From: JAMZMI01 sp039970095
GTDB taxonomy: Bacteria > Bacteroidota > Bacteroidia > Cytophagales > Cyclobacteriaceae
DNA length: 64,000 bases
Reading direction: 5' to 3'
Assembly (NCBI GenBank): GCA_039970095.1
Contig: JBDVMP010000095.1
Coordinates: 62,001 to 126,000 of the forward strand
The position numbers and the translations under genes are program-made. Positions 44,021 to 53,681 of the stretch are shown here, in pieces; the stretch's first letter is position 1, and the number at the start of each line of letters is the position of its first letter. A model generated the notes under the pieces. The model saw only the letters and a program-made list of their open reading frames with translations. It made no database searches and was not told where the DNA came from.

Positions 44021-45751
44021 TCACTTATAAGCGACTATTTTGTCCTCTACAAAGTACTTTCCGTCCCTTTGCTGCACATTAGCTCCGTGAGGCAACACCA
44101 CGATGAGTGCAGCTTCATCTGCAGGTATTTCAAAAGCCCCAATGCCTGAAACTCCTGCTGCCACCACAGTATGCGTGAGCACATTGTAGAGATCCACAGA
44201 GTTTGTTTCCCGGTTTTCAAACTCCACGCTTTTGGCCTCCGGAAATGGGTTGTAGTAGAGATATGTCGGAAAACTATCCGTGCTATAAAAGTCAGTTGCA
44301 TTGCAATTGAGTTGGAGGATTTTCTCTTGGTTGGTTTGCTTTATGATAGCCCCGTAAATACCCGCATATGCGGAACTATAAAGGCTAAACATAGACTCCT
44401 CAGGCTGGCCAGGTAACCAATTAGGACCATCACCCAATGCTACAGGCTCTACTCCTTCTAGACTTTCTTTGCCATAAGCATCAGTTTTTCTCAACCCCTC
44501 ATAGGCAATTACATTTTTGGTTATCACTTTCTTTTCAGGTAGCCATTGATGCTTTTCATCGATTTCGTATGGATAAAAAAGCCGAGCAGCGTTGGAGGCA
44601 TTGAGCATCCATTTACCAATTGCTCGGGCAAAAGCAGGGTCATACTTCACCATGGGAACCAGAGGCCATGCCATGCTGTGGGTATTCATGAGAAATGCAT
44701 ATCCGCCACCATCGGTAATACTTCCCTGCAAACCGTGTACATCATACGGTCCCCATTTTTCTGATATTACTCCCCAGCCGGTTCTACCTCTCTCCGCTTT
44801 GCAGCCATCAAAAGACCAGTTTAATATTTTGAGTACGTCATAGTTGGTGCCGTGCTCTGCATTTAGTCGAGATGCCACATATGCACCAAAAGGCAGCAAT
44901 ACTTCATAAAACCGACTTTCCTTCAAGCTTTCAAGAGCTTCTATAGCTGATTTGGCTCCAGCCAAATATTTCTCATCGCCAAACTTGTTGTAAGCACTCA
45001 GCAGTACATAGGCGTGCCCTGCAGCGGCATCTTCCTGTGGAGGAATGTGATTATTCATTCCTTTCATCATGGCATAATCAAAGTATGAATACTCATAATT
45101 TCCTTTGAGTACTGAGTCCGCTTTATAAAACTGCTCTGCCACTGTTCGCTGGATTTGCTCCGCATTTTCCACGTTGGGGTACAAATCACTTACGGCATAA
45201 AAAAGCAAGTTTGGATAAACGTCATACCACCAGTCGCGACCATAACCACCCCCTAGCATTGCTATATCAGGGTTGGTGTTGTTCATCACAATATCCCATC
45301 CATTGTCGCTGTTGAAGTAGTTTTGGGACATCTTCACGAAGTTGAATCCATTCTGATTGGTCTTGTCTATTCCTGAGAGTCCGGCGCTCATCAAAGCGCC
45401 CAAAGAAGTCAAAGACTCATGAAAATCAGGATGAGCCTTGAAACCCTGGCGCACATCTCCAATCACTGTGAAGAGACCAAAAGTCTCCTGTTCTATGTTG
45501 CGTTTTGAGGAGTCCAGCCAAATTAATGGCATGAACTCCCCTAGCTGGTTAGGATCAAAAACGTATTGATCGAAATTGATAGCTTTTTCCTTCCACTTGA
45601 GCTGCTTATATGGCTCAGGAAGATTTGGCATTCCTTCCACCCTGCTGATGGCAGTTTGCTCTAGTTTTTCTGGAGCCTCGCTACATCCACTAATAATGAG
45701 CGACGCAGTGAACGTGAGCAATAAATACTGTTTTTTAAATAGTTGTTTCAT
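44021..45751 (-). CDS. Lipoprotein of unrecognised putative glycosidase family
   Basis: A 576-residue lipoprotein (LLLTFTASLIISGCSEAPE, lipid Cys 23). It is homologous over almost its full length to the first 560 residues of the secreted protein encoded at 35191-38247. Shared blocks: MPNLPEPYKQLKWKEKA, GRDWWYDVYPNLLFYAVSDL, the acidic QEDAAAGHAYVLL, LPFGAYVASRLNAEHGTNYD, KWGPYDVHGLQGS and AIGKWMLNASNAARLFYP. The regular helix pairs suggest an alpha/alpha-toroid with conserved Asp, Glu and Trp that could form an active site. I do not recognise a CAZy or Pfam family. It lies between the MFS transporter and SusC, where periplasmic or surface hydrolases usually stand. Confidence 0.72.
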   Translation of the reverse strand: MKQLFKKQYLLLTFTASLIISGCSEAPEKLEQTAISRVEGMPNLPEPYKQLKWKEKAINFDQYVFDPNQLGEFMPLIWLDSSKRNIEQETFGLFTVIGDVRQGFKAHPDFHESLTSLGALMSAGLSGIDKTNQNGFNFVKMSQNYFNSDNGWDIVMNNTNPDIAMLGGGYGRDWWYDVYPNLLFYAVSDLYPNVENAEQIQRTVAEQFYKADSVLKGNYEYSYFDYAMMKGMNNHIPPQEDAAAGHAYVLLSAYNKFGDEKYLAGAKSAIEALESLKESRFYEVLLPFGAYVASRLNAEHGTNYDVLKILNWSFDGCKAERGRTGWGVISEKWGPYDVHGLQGSITDGGGYAFLMNTHSMAWPLVPMVKYDPAFARAIGKWMLNASNAARLFYPYEIDEKHQWLPEKKVITKNVIAYEGLRKTDAYGKESLEGVEPVALGDGPNWLPGQPEESMFSLYSSAYAGIYGAIIKQTNQEKILQLNCNATDFYSTDSFPTYLYYNPFPEAKSVEFENRETNSVDLYNVLTHTVVAAGVSGIGAFEIPADEAALIVVLPHGANVQQRDGKYFVEDKIVAYK

Positions 45752-47051
45752 TTGCTGCTGCTAATACTGTTAAAGGTTTTTCGTCTGATTCTTCTTGTTT
45801 TCCTTCGTAAGAATCTGCTTGTTTGGTGATATGCTTGGCCAATGGAATAGAAAGCAATTGCAACATTGCTACCACAATGAGTGAGTATTTCAGGGCAAAA
45901 GTTTCTGACACATAGGTGGCCAGAGCGATGAACAGCCCCAAGCCAAAGAATCTACCCAGATACAGGCCAAACTCATGGTTGAAAATGTAAGCAAACTCAT
46001 TGCGCTTCTCTTTTGCAGAGACCACATCAATCACACGCATTTGAATTGGGAAATATGCGATATCATGTAGTGGCTGAAAAAGCACTTTGCACAACACAAA
46101 CACCATGACACCTATGGATGAGAACATAATCCCATTGACCAAGGTGCCAGCCGCGAAAATGATAAGTCCTGCTGACAAAATTGCTATCCGATGTTTGGGT
46201 TTGGCCATTCGGCCAATGAGGTAAAGCATGACGGCTGTGAAGGCGCCACTCACACCTTGAATAAGGCCAAGAGACCCTTCATCACCCACAAGTCTCATGA
46301 TCAAAATGGCTGGTGCTGTTACGAGGTAGCCCTGCACCATTCCTTTGAGCCCCGCCAGCACCATGAGTTTATTCCATAGTTGATCAAATTTGAAATAAAG
46401 AAATTTCTTTTGGACAGGGTTTTTGAATTTATCCTTATGAATAACAATGCTTGAAATAATAGTCAAGATCACAACTGCCACTGTAACCATGCGGTAACTC
46501 TGAGCCATTTGCCCTCCAAACCAGCCATTCCTATTTGCCGCTCCTAAAAACCAACCCACAGCCAATGGAACTAATATGGCAGTGATGGTATAAAAGAAGG
46601 TCTCAAGTCCGTAGTAATAGTTTCGGTTGAGGTTGTTGGTAGTGCCCAATGCCAGATAGTCTCTGTTGGCCCAGAAAAAGCCAAATGAAGCTCCCATAAG
46701 AAAACCGGCAACAGCCACACCTTCAAAGGAAAGTGTTTCCAGCCCCATCATGACAAACATGGAAACGCCACTGAGTAGCATCCCGAAACTGTAGAGGTTG
46801 CTAATCCTGAACCACCTGAGCAAATAGCCATTGATCATGAAGGTGAATGGAATGCCCGTATAAACTGTGAGCTGATATAGTGCTACGATTTTAGGGTCGT
46901 TGCTGCTGCGCATGATGTATGCGCCCACAAAAATCTCAATCACAGGCAGCACAAATGCATAGATCATGTTGGTCATAAGCAACACCTGCATATCTCTGGG
47001 CTGCTCCTTGAAGAAGCCTGTTTCTTTAGTTAGTTTACTCAGCAATTTCAT
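45735..47051 (-). CDS. MFS transporter, probable oligosaccharide/disaccharide importer
   Basis: A 438-residue inner-membrane protein with about twelve hydrophobic segments (IYAFVLPVIEIFVGAYIM, GVAVAGFLMGASFGFFWANR, LIFILGF-like late helices). It is unlike the sugar porter at the left edge: the GRKK and PESPRW motifs are absent. Its ATG region overlaps the GH130 gene by 4 nt (ATGA), and its 3' end overlaps the downstream lipoprotein gene by 17 nt. Tight coupling to a GH130 phosphorylase, which acts in the cytoplasm, implies import of the phosphorylase substrate, likely a mannosyl disaccharide. The C-terminal tail is hydrophilic and acidic. Confidence 0.82.
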   Translation of the reverse strand: MKLLSKLTKETGFFKEQPRDMQVLLMTNMIYAFVLPVIEIFVGAYIMRSSNDPKIVALYQLTVYTGIPFTFMINGYLLRWFRISNLYSFGMLLSGVSMFVMMGLETLSFEGVAVAGFLMGASFGFFWANRDYLALGTTNNLNRNYYYGLETFFYTITAILVPLAVGWFLGAANRNGWFGGQMAQSYRMVTVAVVILTIISSIVIHKDKFKNPVQKKFLYFKFDQLWNKLMVLAGLKGMVQGYLVTAPAILIMRLVGDEGSLGLIQGVSGAFTAVMLYLIGRMAKPKHRIAILSAGLIIFAAGTLVNGIMFSSIGVMVFVLCKVLFQPLHDIAYFPIQMRVIDVVSAKEKRNEFAYIFNHEFGLYLGRFFGLGLFIALATYVSETFALKYSLIVVAMLQLLSIPLAKHITKQADSYEGKQEESDEKPLTVLAAANETTI

Positions 47052-48094
47052 ATACCTAGAGATTTTAAGATTTCATTGATAGAAAAGGTCGCTCCGCAGA
47101 TTACTTCGTCGCTCGCCCCATAATAGACCGTCACTTTGTCACCATCAACCAGATGGCCATTGGTAAACACTACATTTCCGAAAAAACCTGTTTGCTCATA
47201 CTCAGCATTGGGCTCCATGATTGGCTCTTCGCTTCTCGCGATTACTTTAGACGGGTCATTCAAATCCAACAACAACGCACCCAGACAGTAGCGATGATTT
47301 TCATCTGCCCCATGGTAAATTTCTAACCAGCCGGCAGTTGTTTTAATTGGCGCTGCTCCAGCACCAACGCGTGCACTGTCCCAGTATCCTTTTCTGGAAG
47401 TAGCAATACATTTATGATTGCCCCAATGCTCCAGATCCGGAGATTCAGCGGTCCAGATATAATTGCCCCCTATGGATGGACTACTCGGTCTGTGTAGCGC
47501 ATAATATTTGCCGTTGATTGGCTCTTCAAACAATGCACAATCTTTATTGTGAGCAGGGAAGATCATCCCTTTTCGATCAAATGTTTTCCAGTCATTGGTA
47601 GTAATCAAACCAACGCCTACCCCAGTTGGAGATACCCTCGTATATGTCAAATAGAAAGTGCCTCCGATCTCAGACACCCGGCAATCTTCAATCCCAAACG
47701 TCTCTTGAGCACCCAAAGGAAATATAGCGCCGTATTCAGCATCTTCAGTAAAGTGAACACCATCAACACTGCTCATTAATTTTAAGTGCGACAGTGTGGA
47801 TAGGTAATTCACTCCATCATATTCGAACACACGCTTGTCACTATCATCAAACTTTGGATCATCGTTTTGGAAAGTAAGAAGTTCTAGCTGACCATCCTCA
47901 TTATATATAGGTAAGGTCGTTTTGCCTTCTTCCTGAACGGGTCTTTCCGCCACTCGCACCAAAAGCCAGGTCTTATTGTTGTACCTGAATACTCCTGGGT
48001 TTAGCAAGCACTCAATCTTCATAGCAAGTGTACTTGGTAGTACATCTTTTGGCGCAAGAATCGGGTTTTGGTCAAACCTTCTTGATATATCCAT
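47048..48094 (-). CDS. GH130 mannoside phosphorylase/hydrolase family protein
   Basis: A 348-residue protein without signal peptide, so probably cytoplasmic. It has the five-bladed propeller of GH130: FDQNPILAPKDV at the N-terminus, ECLLNPGVFRYNNK, the catalytic GIEDCRV with Asp137, FEEPINGKYYALHRPSS, YWDSARVGAGAAPI, WLEIYHGAD and GFFGNVVFTNGHLV. GH130 enzymes mostly phosphorolyse beta-1,4- or beta-1,2-mannosides to mannose 1-phosphate, and some hydrolyse. Two basic residues that bind phosphate in phosphorylases should be checked in an alignment. It is the first gene of a seven-gene operon that ends in the type IX secreted protein; the hybrid two-component regulator is divergent. Confidence 0.9.
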   Translation of the reverse strand: MDISRRFDQNPILAPKDVLPSTLAMKIECLLNPGVFRYNNKTWLLVRVAERPVQEEGKTTLPIYNEDGQLELLTFQNDDPKFDDSDKRVFEYDGVNYLSTLSHLKLMSSVDGVHFTEDAEYGAIFPLGAQETFGIEDCRVSEIGGTFYLTYTRVSPTGVGVGLITTNDWKTFDRKGMIFPAHNKDCALFEEPINGKYYALHRPSSPSIGGNYIWTAESPDLEHWGNHKCIATSRKGYWDSARVGAGAAPIKTTAGWLEIYHGADENHRYCLGALLLDLNDPSKVIARSEEPIMEPNAEYEQTGFFGNVVFTNGHLVDGDKVTVYYGASDEVICGATFSINEILKSLGI

Positions 48095-48272
48095 AATTAT
48101 TATGATGAATTATTGTTAATGAGTTAATGTAAAGCCCTTCAAAAATCAATTAATTGTGAATTTCATAATACAATCAAATTGATGTGTCCTCTCCGGTTCA
48201 AATTGTGTTTACTATATTCCAGAGGTCGAAATTTTCCTGATTTTCTTACTATTTTGGACACAAAAAACACCA

Positions 48273-48278
48273 GGGAGG
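48273..48278 (+). promoter_or_regulatory. Ribosome binding site that fixes the HTCS start
   Basis: GGGAGG ends 8 nt before the ATG at 48287. A clear Shine-Dalgarno is uncommon in this phylum, and it supports this start over the in-frame ATG at 48179. Confidence 0.6.
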
Positions 48279-48286
48279 ACAAGGAC

Positions 48287-51200
48287 ATGAATAGAAAGCG
48301 GTGGGTATTGATTCTTATATTGAATTCTCTTGTTTGGACGACAGAGCTATATGCTCAGGTAGATTGGCCAATGCAACATGTAGATAAGCGCTCTGGTCTT
48401 TCCAACAGTGCTGTCAATGCGATCTATATGGATCACAGGGACTATGTTTGGTTTGGTTCGTGGGATGGACTCAACAGGTATGATGGCAATGAGATTGAAA
48501 GCTATAAACCTGTCACAGAAGATACTTTATCTATCAGTAACAATATTGTAAGACAAATATTGGAGGATAAAAGCCGTAATCTATGGGTGGTCACCCACAA
48601 TGGGATCAACAGGTACGATAGGAAGCTCAACCAGTTTCACCGCTACTTTAACAACTTAAAGGATATTCCATTTTTGGAAAACAACCTGAAAGCCACACTT
48701 TCAAGGGATTCTACTTTGTTTATATCACTGGTAGGTTGGGGTGTGGGAAAATATGATTCAGACAAAGACGAGTTCGAATCAGTAAACCTACCGCAAGCTT
48801 CCAAAAACATTCACAATGTGGGTGTGCATGACGAGATTGTCTATGCCATAGATGATAAAGGAACCCTATTCAGCACGGGAGGTACCAAAGAACCAACCAA
48901 ACTGAACTGGTCTCCTAATATTCATTTCCAAAGATTTGTAAACATCGGCAGTAGGTTTTTCTACATCTACCAGATCAAACCCAACCAACTGGAAATAAAG
49001 GAACTAAAAGATGGCATAATTACCAACGCCTATACCTCACCTACCAATCAGGCTATAATAACGGGATTGAGCAAAGCCAAGGATGGACAATCAGCATATC
49101 TGGGAACAAACGATGGCCAGTTGCTAAAGCTTACGATCACCAATCAGCAGATCACAGTTAACAGTTTGAGCGATAATATCACATCGATTTCTGATCGCAA
49201 ACTCAAAATATTCTCAATTTATGAGTCTGCACAAGGTATTCTTTGGATTGGAACTGATGGAGATGGTGTGTATAAATATTTAACCAAGGACAGAGCGTTT
49301 ATGCCCATTCCTCAGGGCCTGTCCGACGGAAAACTTTCTCACAGTATTGTCCGATCTATCTACCTCAACAATAACAGCGTGTATGCCGGAACAAGAAGTG
49401 GAGGACTCAACATTATCACAAACTCCACCACTCAGGTTCTGGACAAGACGAATGGCCTGAGTGACAATACTGTGCTCTCGATAGCACCTGACAATTCGGG
49501 TAATATTTGGTTGGGTCTGGATAATGAAGGTGTTGATATGATTGAAGCTGGAACGGGCAAGGTGCTCCACTTTCCGCAAGACTTTACCAATGCTCCCAGT
49601 GACCTTTACTTCGGGGCAGTATATAAAATATTTATAGATGCATACGGGCATTTATGGCTGGGCACAAGCGGATATGGCGTGGTTTACATGGATATAATAA
49701 AAAAGGGTGCCGGTAAATATGAATTAAAAGAATATTACTCCATCACACCAGATAAGAAATTTGGCAACATCTCATTTAAAAGCAACATTGTATATGCCAT
49801 CACATCTGAAGAGCCCAATATCCTATGGTTCGGCACGAGGAACGGAGGCTTGTATAGATACAACTCCCTGACGAGGCAATTCACACACTTTCTTGAAGAA
49901 AGTGATGCCGAACGCCCTGCGCTCAACAATAACGATATTTTGAGTTTACATATCAGCCCTCCAAACGAGCTGTGGGTGGGAACCAGTGGTGGTTTAAATA
50001 AAGTAAACCTGAACGACTATTCGGTGAAACAATATAGTCAGTCGGAAGGGCTCGCCAATAATACTATCCATGCCATTTTAGAAGACAATATGAAGCGGCT
50101 CTGGCTTTCGAGCAACAATGGTTTGTTTGCCTTTACTCCTACCACCAATACGTTTAAAAATTTCAATTGGACAGATGGACTGCTCAACTTCGAGTACACT
50201 GATGGAGCCTACTATATGGATGACGAAAACAAATTGTTGTACTTTGGTGGCACCAATGGGATTGATATTGTAGATCCTAATAAAATCGATACCAGCAGCA
50301 CGTTCCCTCGTCTGGCTATCACTGATTTCTTCATCAACAATGTACCAATAGCTCCCAGTGATAGTTCCGGTATCCTTCAATCCAACATTGATTTTCAAGA
50401 GACTCTGGAACTCCAGTATGATCAGAATTTTCTTACTTTTCGGTTCACCACTTTGGATTACTGGCATAAGCAGCGGTGCACATATCGCTATCAGCTTGCC
50501 GGATTTGACGACAACTGGAATGAGATTGGCAAACAGTCCAATATAAATCTGACCAATATCCCACCGGGCAACTACACCCTACGACTCAATAACAGCAATG
50601 AAAATGGTGATTGGAATCCTGAAGTAAGAGAACTAGCTATCAATATCAATCCACCATTTTGGGCTACTAACTCGGCTTATATCGCCTATGCTATCATGGC
50701 AATTCTGATGCAGCTTGGCTTGATTCAGATCTCTCGAAATCGTGCCAAACGCAAAAAGGCTCTGGAAATAGCTAACCTCAAAAAGGAACAGGCAGATAGC
50801 ATCCAGAAATACAAATTGGAGTTTTTTACGGATATAGCGCATGAATTCAGAACACCTCTTACCTTGATTTTAGGGCCTGCGGTTAAGCTTTTAGAAAAGA
50901 CCAGGAATAGCCCTGAACTTAACAACGCCGCGCATTCGATTTATAGAAACTCCCTTCGTCTGCAAAAGTTGATTCAGGAACTGATACAATTTAGAAAGGT
51001 GGAAATGGGCAAAGAACAATTGCGCATTAGACCGATCAACGTTATCTCATTTACCGAAGAGCTACTGCTCAGTTTTCGGCAGTATGCCCTGGACAAGGAA
51101 ATCACACTGACCTATGATGCTCCTGATGCACTTGATGCTCAGATGGATTCTGATATCCTCGAAAAGATCCTGATCAACCTCATTAGCAATGCCCTAAAAT

Positions 51201-52381
51201 ACACTGATCATGGAGGCAAGGTGGACGTTAAAATTTGGGGAGAGGCTAACAGGGTATGTTTCTCCATAAAAGACAATGGGATGGGAATTCCTGAAAATGA
51301 ATTAAACCGAATTTTTGAGCGATTCAACAGCATTCACCATGAAAAAGATGAGCCTGCTGCAAATAGTGCCGGAATTGGGTTGTCTCTCACCAAAAAATTG
51401 ATCAACCTGCATCATGGCAAAATAAACGTAACCAGCAAAACGCATGAGGGCACCTTATTTACCTTCTGGCTGCCAGGAGACTTACCTACTCAGGAGCAGG
51501 AGCATCAGGACACAGTTGACAATGCGATGCTGGCCAAACTCAATGACCATGTGCAGGCAGAGTTTTATCATAAGAATAATCTCGACAAGGAGCTCATCAA
51601 TATAAGCCTGGAGCGTTTTGACAATAACCTACTGATAGTGGATGATAATGAGCAGATCCTGAATCTATTAAAAGACCTACTCTCCCCTATGTATAATGTG
51701 ACATCCTGCACAAGAGCCAAGGAGGCTCAACTCATATTGGAAAACAAAAAAATAGATCTTGTAATTAGCGATGTGATCATGCCGGAAATGAGTGGCTATG
51801 AATTGTGTGATGCCATCAAATCCAAAATAGAGACCAGTCACATACCTGTGATATTACTTACGGCCAAAGGTGAGTTGGAGGAGCGCATCGAAGGGTTAAA
51901 ATCAGGAGCAGATGCATATATCCCTAAGCCGTTTCACCCGGATCACCTAAAAATAAGAGTGGAGAAACTTATAGCGACACGCGAACTTCTAAAGAAAAAA
52001 TTTGAAGCATTCGACACTCAAAACGAAGAATTTTCCACCTTTGGAATAGGCGAAAAGGATGATACTTTCTTCAAACAAATAGATCAATATATCAAAGAAG
52101 AAATGGGCAATCCGCAGCTGGATGCACAGCATTTGGCGAATCATTTGGGAATGAGTAAAACGTCTCTTTATAAGAAAGTAAGAGCACTCACAGGGCAGAC
52201 GCCCCATGCTTTGTTTAATCAATACAGACTAAAAAGAGCTGCTTATCTGCTGACCAATTCGGATCTCAACGTGTCAGAAATAATATATAAAACAGGGTTT
52301 AACAGTCGCTCCTATTTCTACAAGTCGTTTCAAGAACTATTTCATTGTTCTCCATCGTCTTATGGCGAAAGGAAGATGTGA
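48287..52381 (+). CDS. Hybrid two-component system regulator (Reg_prop sensor, histidine kinase, receiver, AraC output)
   Basis: A protein of 1364 residues from the ATG at 48287, which follows a GGGAGG and opens a signal peptide (WVLILILNSLVWTTELYAQ); the frame is open to 48179, but the added residues are not signal-like. The periplasmic sensor has Reg_prop propeller repeats (LWIGTDGDGVYKY, LWFGTRNGGLYRYN, LWVGTSGGLNKVN) and a Y_Y_Y domain (about 740-800). After a transmembrane helix (about 808-828) come HisKA with His852 (DIAHEFRTPL), HATPase (GMGIPENE, GIGLSLTKK), a receiver with Asp1162 (ISDVIMPEMSG) and an AraC HTH (GFNSRSYFYKSFQELF). It senses a glycan product and should activate the divergent GH130/SusCD operon. 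Confidence 0.95.
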   Translation: MNRKRWVLILILNSLVWTTELYAQVDWPMQHVDKRSGLSNSAVNAIYMDHRDYVWFGSWDGLNRYDGNEIESYKPVTEDTLSISNNIVRQILEDKSRNLWVVTHNGINRYDRKLNQFHRYFNNLKDIPFLENNLKATLSRDSTLFISLVGWGVGKYDSDKDEFESVNLPQASKNIHNVGVHDEIVYAIDDKGTLFSTGGTKEPTKLNWSPNIHFQRFVNIGSRFFYIYQIKPNQLEIKELKDGIITNAYTSPTNQAIITGLSKAKDGQSAYLGTNDGQLLKLTITNQQITVNSLSDNITSISDRKLKIFSIYESAQGILWIGTDGDGVYKYLTKDRAFMPIPQGLSDGKLSHSIVRSIYLNNNSVYAGTRSGGLNIITNSTTQVLDKTNGLSDNTVLSIAPDNSGNIWLGLDNEGVDMIEAGTGKVLHFPQDFTNAPSDLYFGAVYKIFIDAYGHLWLGTSGYGVVYMDIIKKGAGKYELKEYYSITPDKKFGNISFKSNIVYAITSEEPNILWFGTRNGGLYRYNSLTRQFTHFLEESDAERPALNNNDILSLHISPPNELWVGTSGGLNKVNLNDYSVKQYSQSEGLANNTIHAILEDNMKRLWLSSNNGLFAFTPTTNTFKNFNWTDGLLNFEYTDGAYYMDDENKLLYFGGTNGIDIVDPNKIDTSSTFPRLAITDFFINNVPIAPSDSSGILQSNIDFQETLELQYDQNFLTFRFTTLDYWHKQRCTYRYQLAGFDDNWNEIGKQSNINLTNIPPGNYTLRLNNSNENGDWNPEVRELAININPPFWATNSAYIAYAIMAILMQLGLIQISRNRAKRKKALEIANLKKEQADSIQKYKLEFFTDIAHEFRTPLTLILGPAVKLLEKTRNSPELNNAAHSIYRNSLRLQKLIQELIQFRKVEMGKEQLRIRPINVISFTEELLLSFRQYALDKEITLTYDAPDALDAQMDSDILEKILINLISNALKYTDHGGKVDVKIWGEANRVCFSIKDNGMGIPENELNRIFERFNSIHHEKDEPAANSAGIGLSLTKKLINLHHGKINVTSKTHEGTLFTFWLPGDLPTQEQEHQDTVDNAMLAKLNDHVQAEFYHKNNLDKELINISLERFDNNLLIVDDNEQILNLLKDLLSPMYNVTSCTRAKEAQLILENKKIDLVISDVIMPEMSGYELCDAIKSKIETSHIPVILLTAKGELEERIEGLKSGADAYIPKPFHPDHLKIRVEKLIATRELLKKKFEAFDTQNEEFSTFGIGEKDDTFFKQIDQYIKEEMGNPQLDAQHLANHLGMSKTSLYKKVRALTGQTPHALFNQYRLKRAAYLLTNSDLNVSEIIYKTGFNSRSYFYKSFQELFHCSPSSYGERKM

Positions 52382-52477
52382 CCCGAAATCGGAACTGAGT
52401 TGAATTTCACAAATGGCTATTAACATTATAAAACAGAGTTAAGGATACCTTGATTTTGCTTGTGTTGGCAGTAAACT

Positions 52478-52516
52478 AGAAAGCCTTTCAAATTTATATT
52501 TGAAAGGCTTTCTTTT
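52478..52516. terminator. Strong bidirectional terminator between HTCS and galT
   Basis: The stem AGAAAGCCTTTCAAAT / ATTTGAAAGGCTTTCT (16 bp, 4-nt loop) is followed by a T-run on the plus strand, and by a matching A-rich left flank for the minus strand. It lies between the convergent stops of the HTCS and galT genes. Confidence 0.9.
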
Positions 52517-52533
52517 TGGTGTTGAAATTGGTT

Positions 52534-53580
52534 TTAACCAATCGAAATACTTTGTTTATAATGAACCTCAGGAAGTGCTCTAAGTGTAGCGGCGGCTTGT
52601 TCCGCTGTGATGTCCCTTTGAGGATTGGCAAACATCTCATATCCTACCATAAACTTTTTGACGGTAGCCGACCTCAACAATGGTGGATAAAATGAATAAT
52701 GAAAATGCCAACCAGGATAGGATTCTCCATCCACGGGCTTTTGCTGCATACCGGCAGAATATGGAAATGAGCACTGAAATAGGTTATCGTATTTGATTGT
52801 GATACGTGATAAAATATCCGCAAAGGCTCTCTGCTCCTCTTCGCTCATATCTGCAATGCTTCCAAAATGTCTTCTTGGTACTATCATTGTTTCATATGGC
52901 CATACCGCCCAAAATGGCACCAAACAAACGAAGTGTTGATTTTCGACAATGATTCGTGCGCCATCTTCTAGTTCCTGACTTAGATAATCACCCATTAAAC
53001 TCCGTCCTTTTTCAGCAAAATAGGTTTCTTGTGTCACGGTTCTTTTAGCTATTTCGTTAGGCACTGAGCTCTGAGCCCATATTTGACCATGAGGATGTGG
53101 ATTGCTACACCCCATGACTGAACCTTTGTTTTCGAATATCTGGACATTGCCAATTTCATCCCGAGCGGCTAATTCCTCAAACTCCCTTTTCCATACTGCT
53201 ACTACTTTAACGAGCTCTTCGACCTTCATCTCAGGCATAGTAAGGGCATGATCAGGAGAGAAACATATTACCTTACATAAACCACGTTCCTCTTTTACTT
53301 TCATTAGCCCCTGCACCTGTTCTTCAACTCCTCCTTCTTCCAATAGTGCTGCAAAGTCATTTTGAAAAACAAAAGTCTGGTCATATTGAGGGTTATGCTT
53401 ACCTCCTGCTCGTTCATTGCCAGGACACAGGTAGCAGGATGGATCGTGTGAAGGCCGCTGCTCTCCTTCCAGGGCTTCTACTTTTCCCTGCCAGGGGCGC
53501 TTGGTTCGATGAGGTGAGACAAGTACCCATTCATCGGTTAAGATGTTAAATCTTTTGTGCGTTTTGTCAAAATCAATCAT
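52534..53580 (-). CDS. galT: Galactose-1-phosphate uridylyltransferase GalT
   Basis: A 348-residue protein, the usual GalT length. The zinc-site pair CYLC is at 49-52, and the catalytic HIT-type motif NPHPHGQIW holds His162, His164 and Gln166 (nucleophile His164 in the HPHGQ pattern). WAVWPYETMIVPRRHFGS and the C-terminal GWHFHYSFYPP are also typical. GalT exchanges UMP between UDP-glucose and galactose 1-phosphate in the Leloir pathway. It stands alone here, with no galK, galE or galM beside it, between two glycan loci that might feed it galactose. Confidence 0.95.
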   Translation of the reverse strand: MIDFDKTHKRFNILTDEWVLVSPHRTKRPWQGKVEALEGEQRPSHDPSCYLCPGNERAGGKHNPQYDQTFVFQNDFAALLEEGGVEEQVQGLMKVKEERGLCKVICFSPDHALTMPEMKVEELVKVVAVWKREFEELAARDEIGNVQIFENKGSVMGCSNPHPHGQIWAQSSVPNEIAKRTVTQETYFAEKGRSLMGDYLSQELEDGARIIVENQHFVCLVPFWAVWPYETMIVPRRHFGSIADMSEEEQRAFADILSRITIKYDNLFQCSFPYSAGMQQKPVDGESYPGWHFHYSFYPPLLRSATVKKFMVGYEMFANPQRDITAEQAAATLRALPEVHYKQSISIG

Positions 53581-53622
53581 AGCTATTAGTCAGTATTTTT
53601 ATTTTCGTTTTCGATCCTTTTA

Positions 53623-53630
53623 CAAAATTA
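53623..53630 (-). promoter_or_regulatory. Candidate -7 box upstream of galT
   Basis: TAATTTTG on the minus strand matches TAnnTTTG exactly, 42 nt upstream of the ATG. No TTTG is found at the expected -33 distance, so support is partial. Confidence 0.35.
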
Positions 53631-53681
53631 TTTTATTGAATCAATAGTTTGGCTTTTGCTTTGATAAGCAAGAATTAATTA

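Noticed and set aside
48179..48286. Longer start for the hybrid two-component regulator
   Set aside because: The extra 36 residues are not signal-like, while the ATG at 48287 has a GGGAGG upstream and starts a hydrophobic signal.
48095..48286. Promoters in the gap between GH130 and the hybrid regulator
   Set aside because: Only imperfect TAnnTTTG-like strings were found on both strands, without a paired TTTG at 19-21 nt, so no box is reported.
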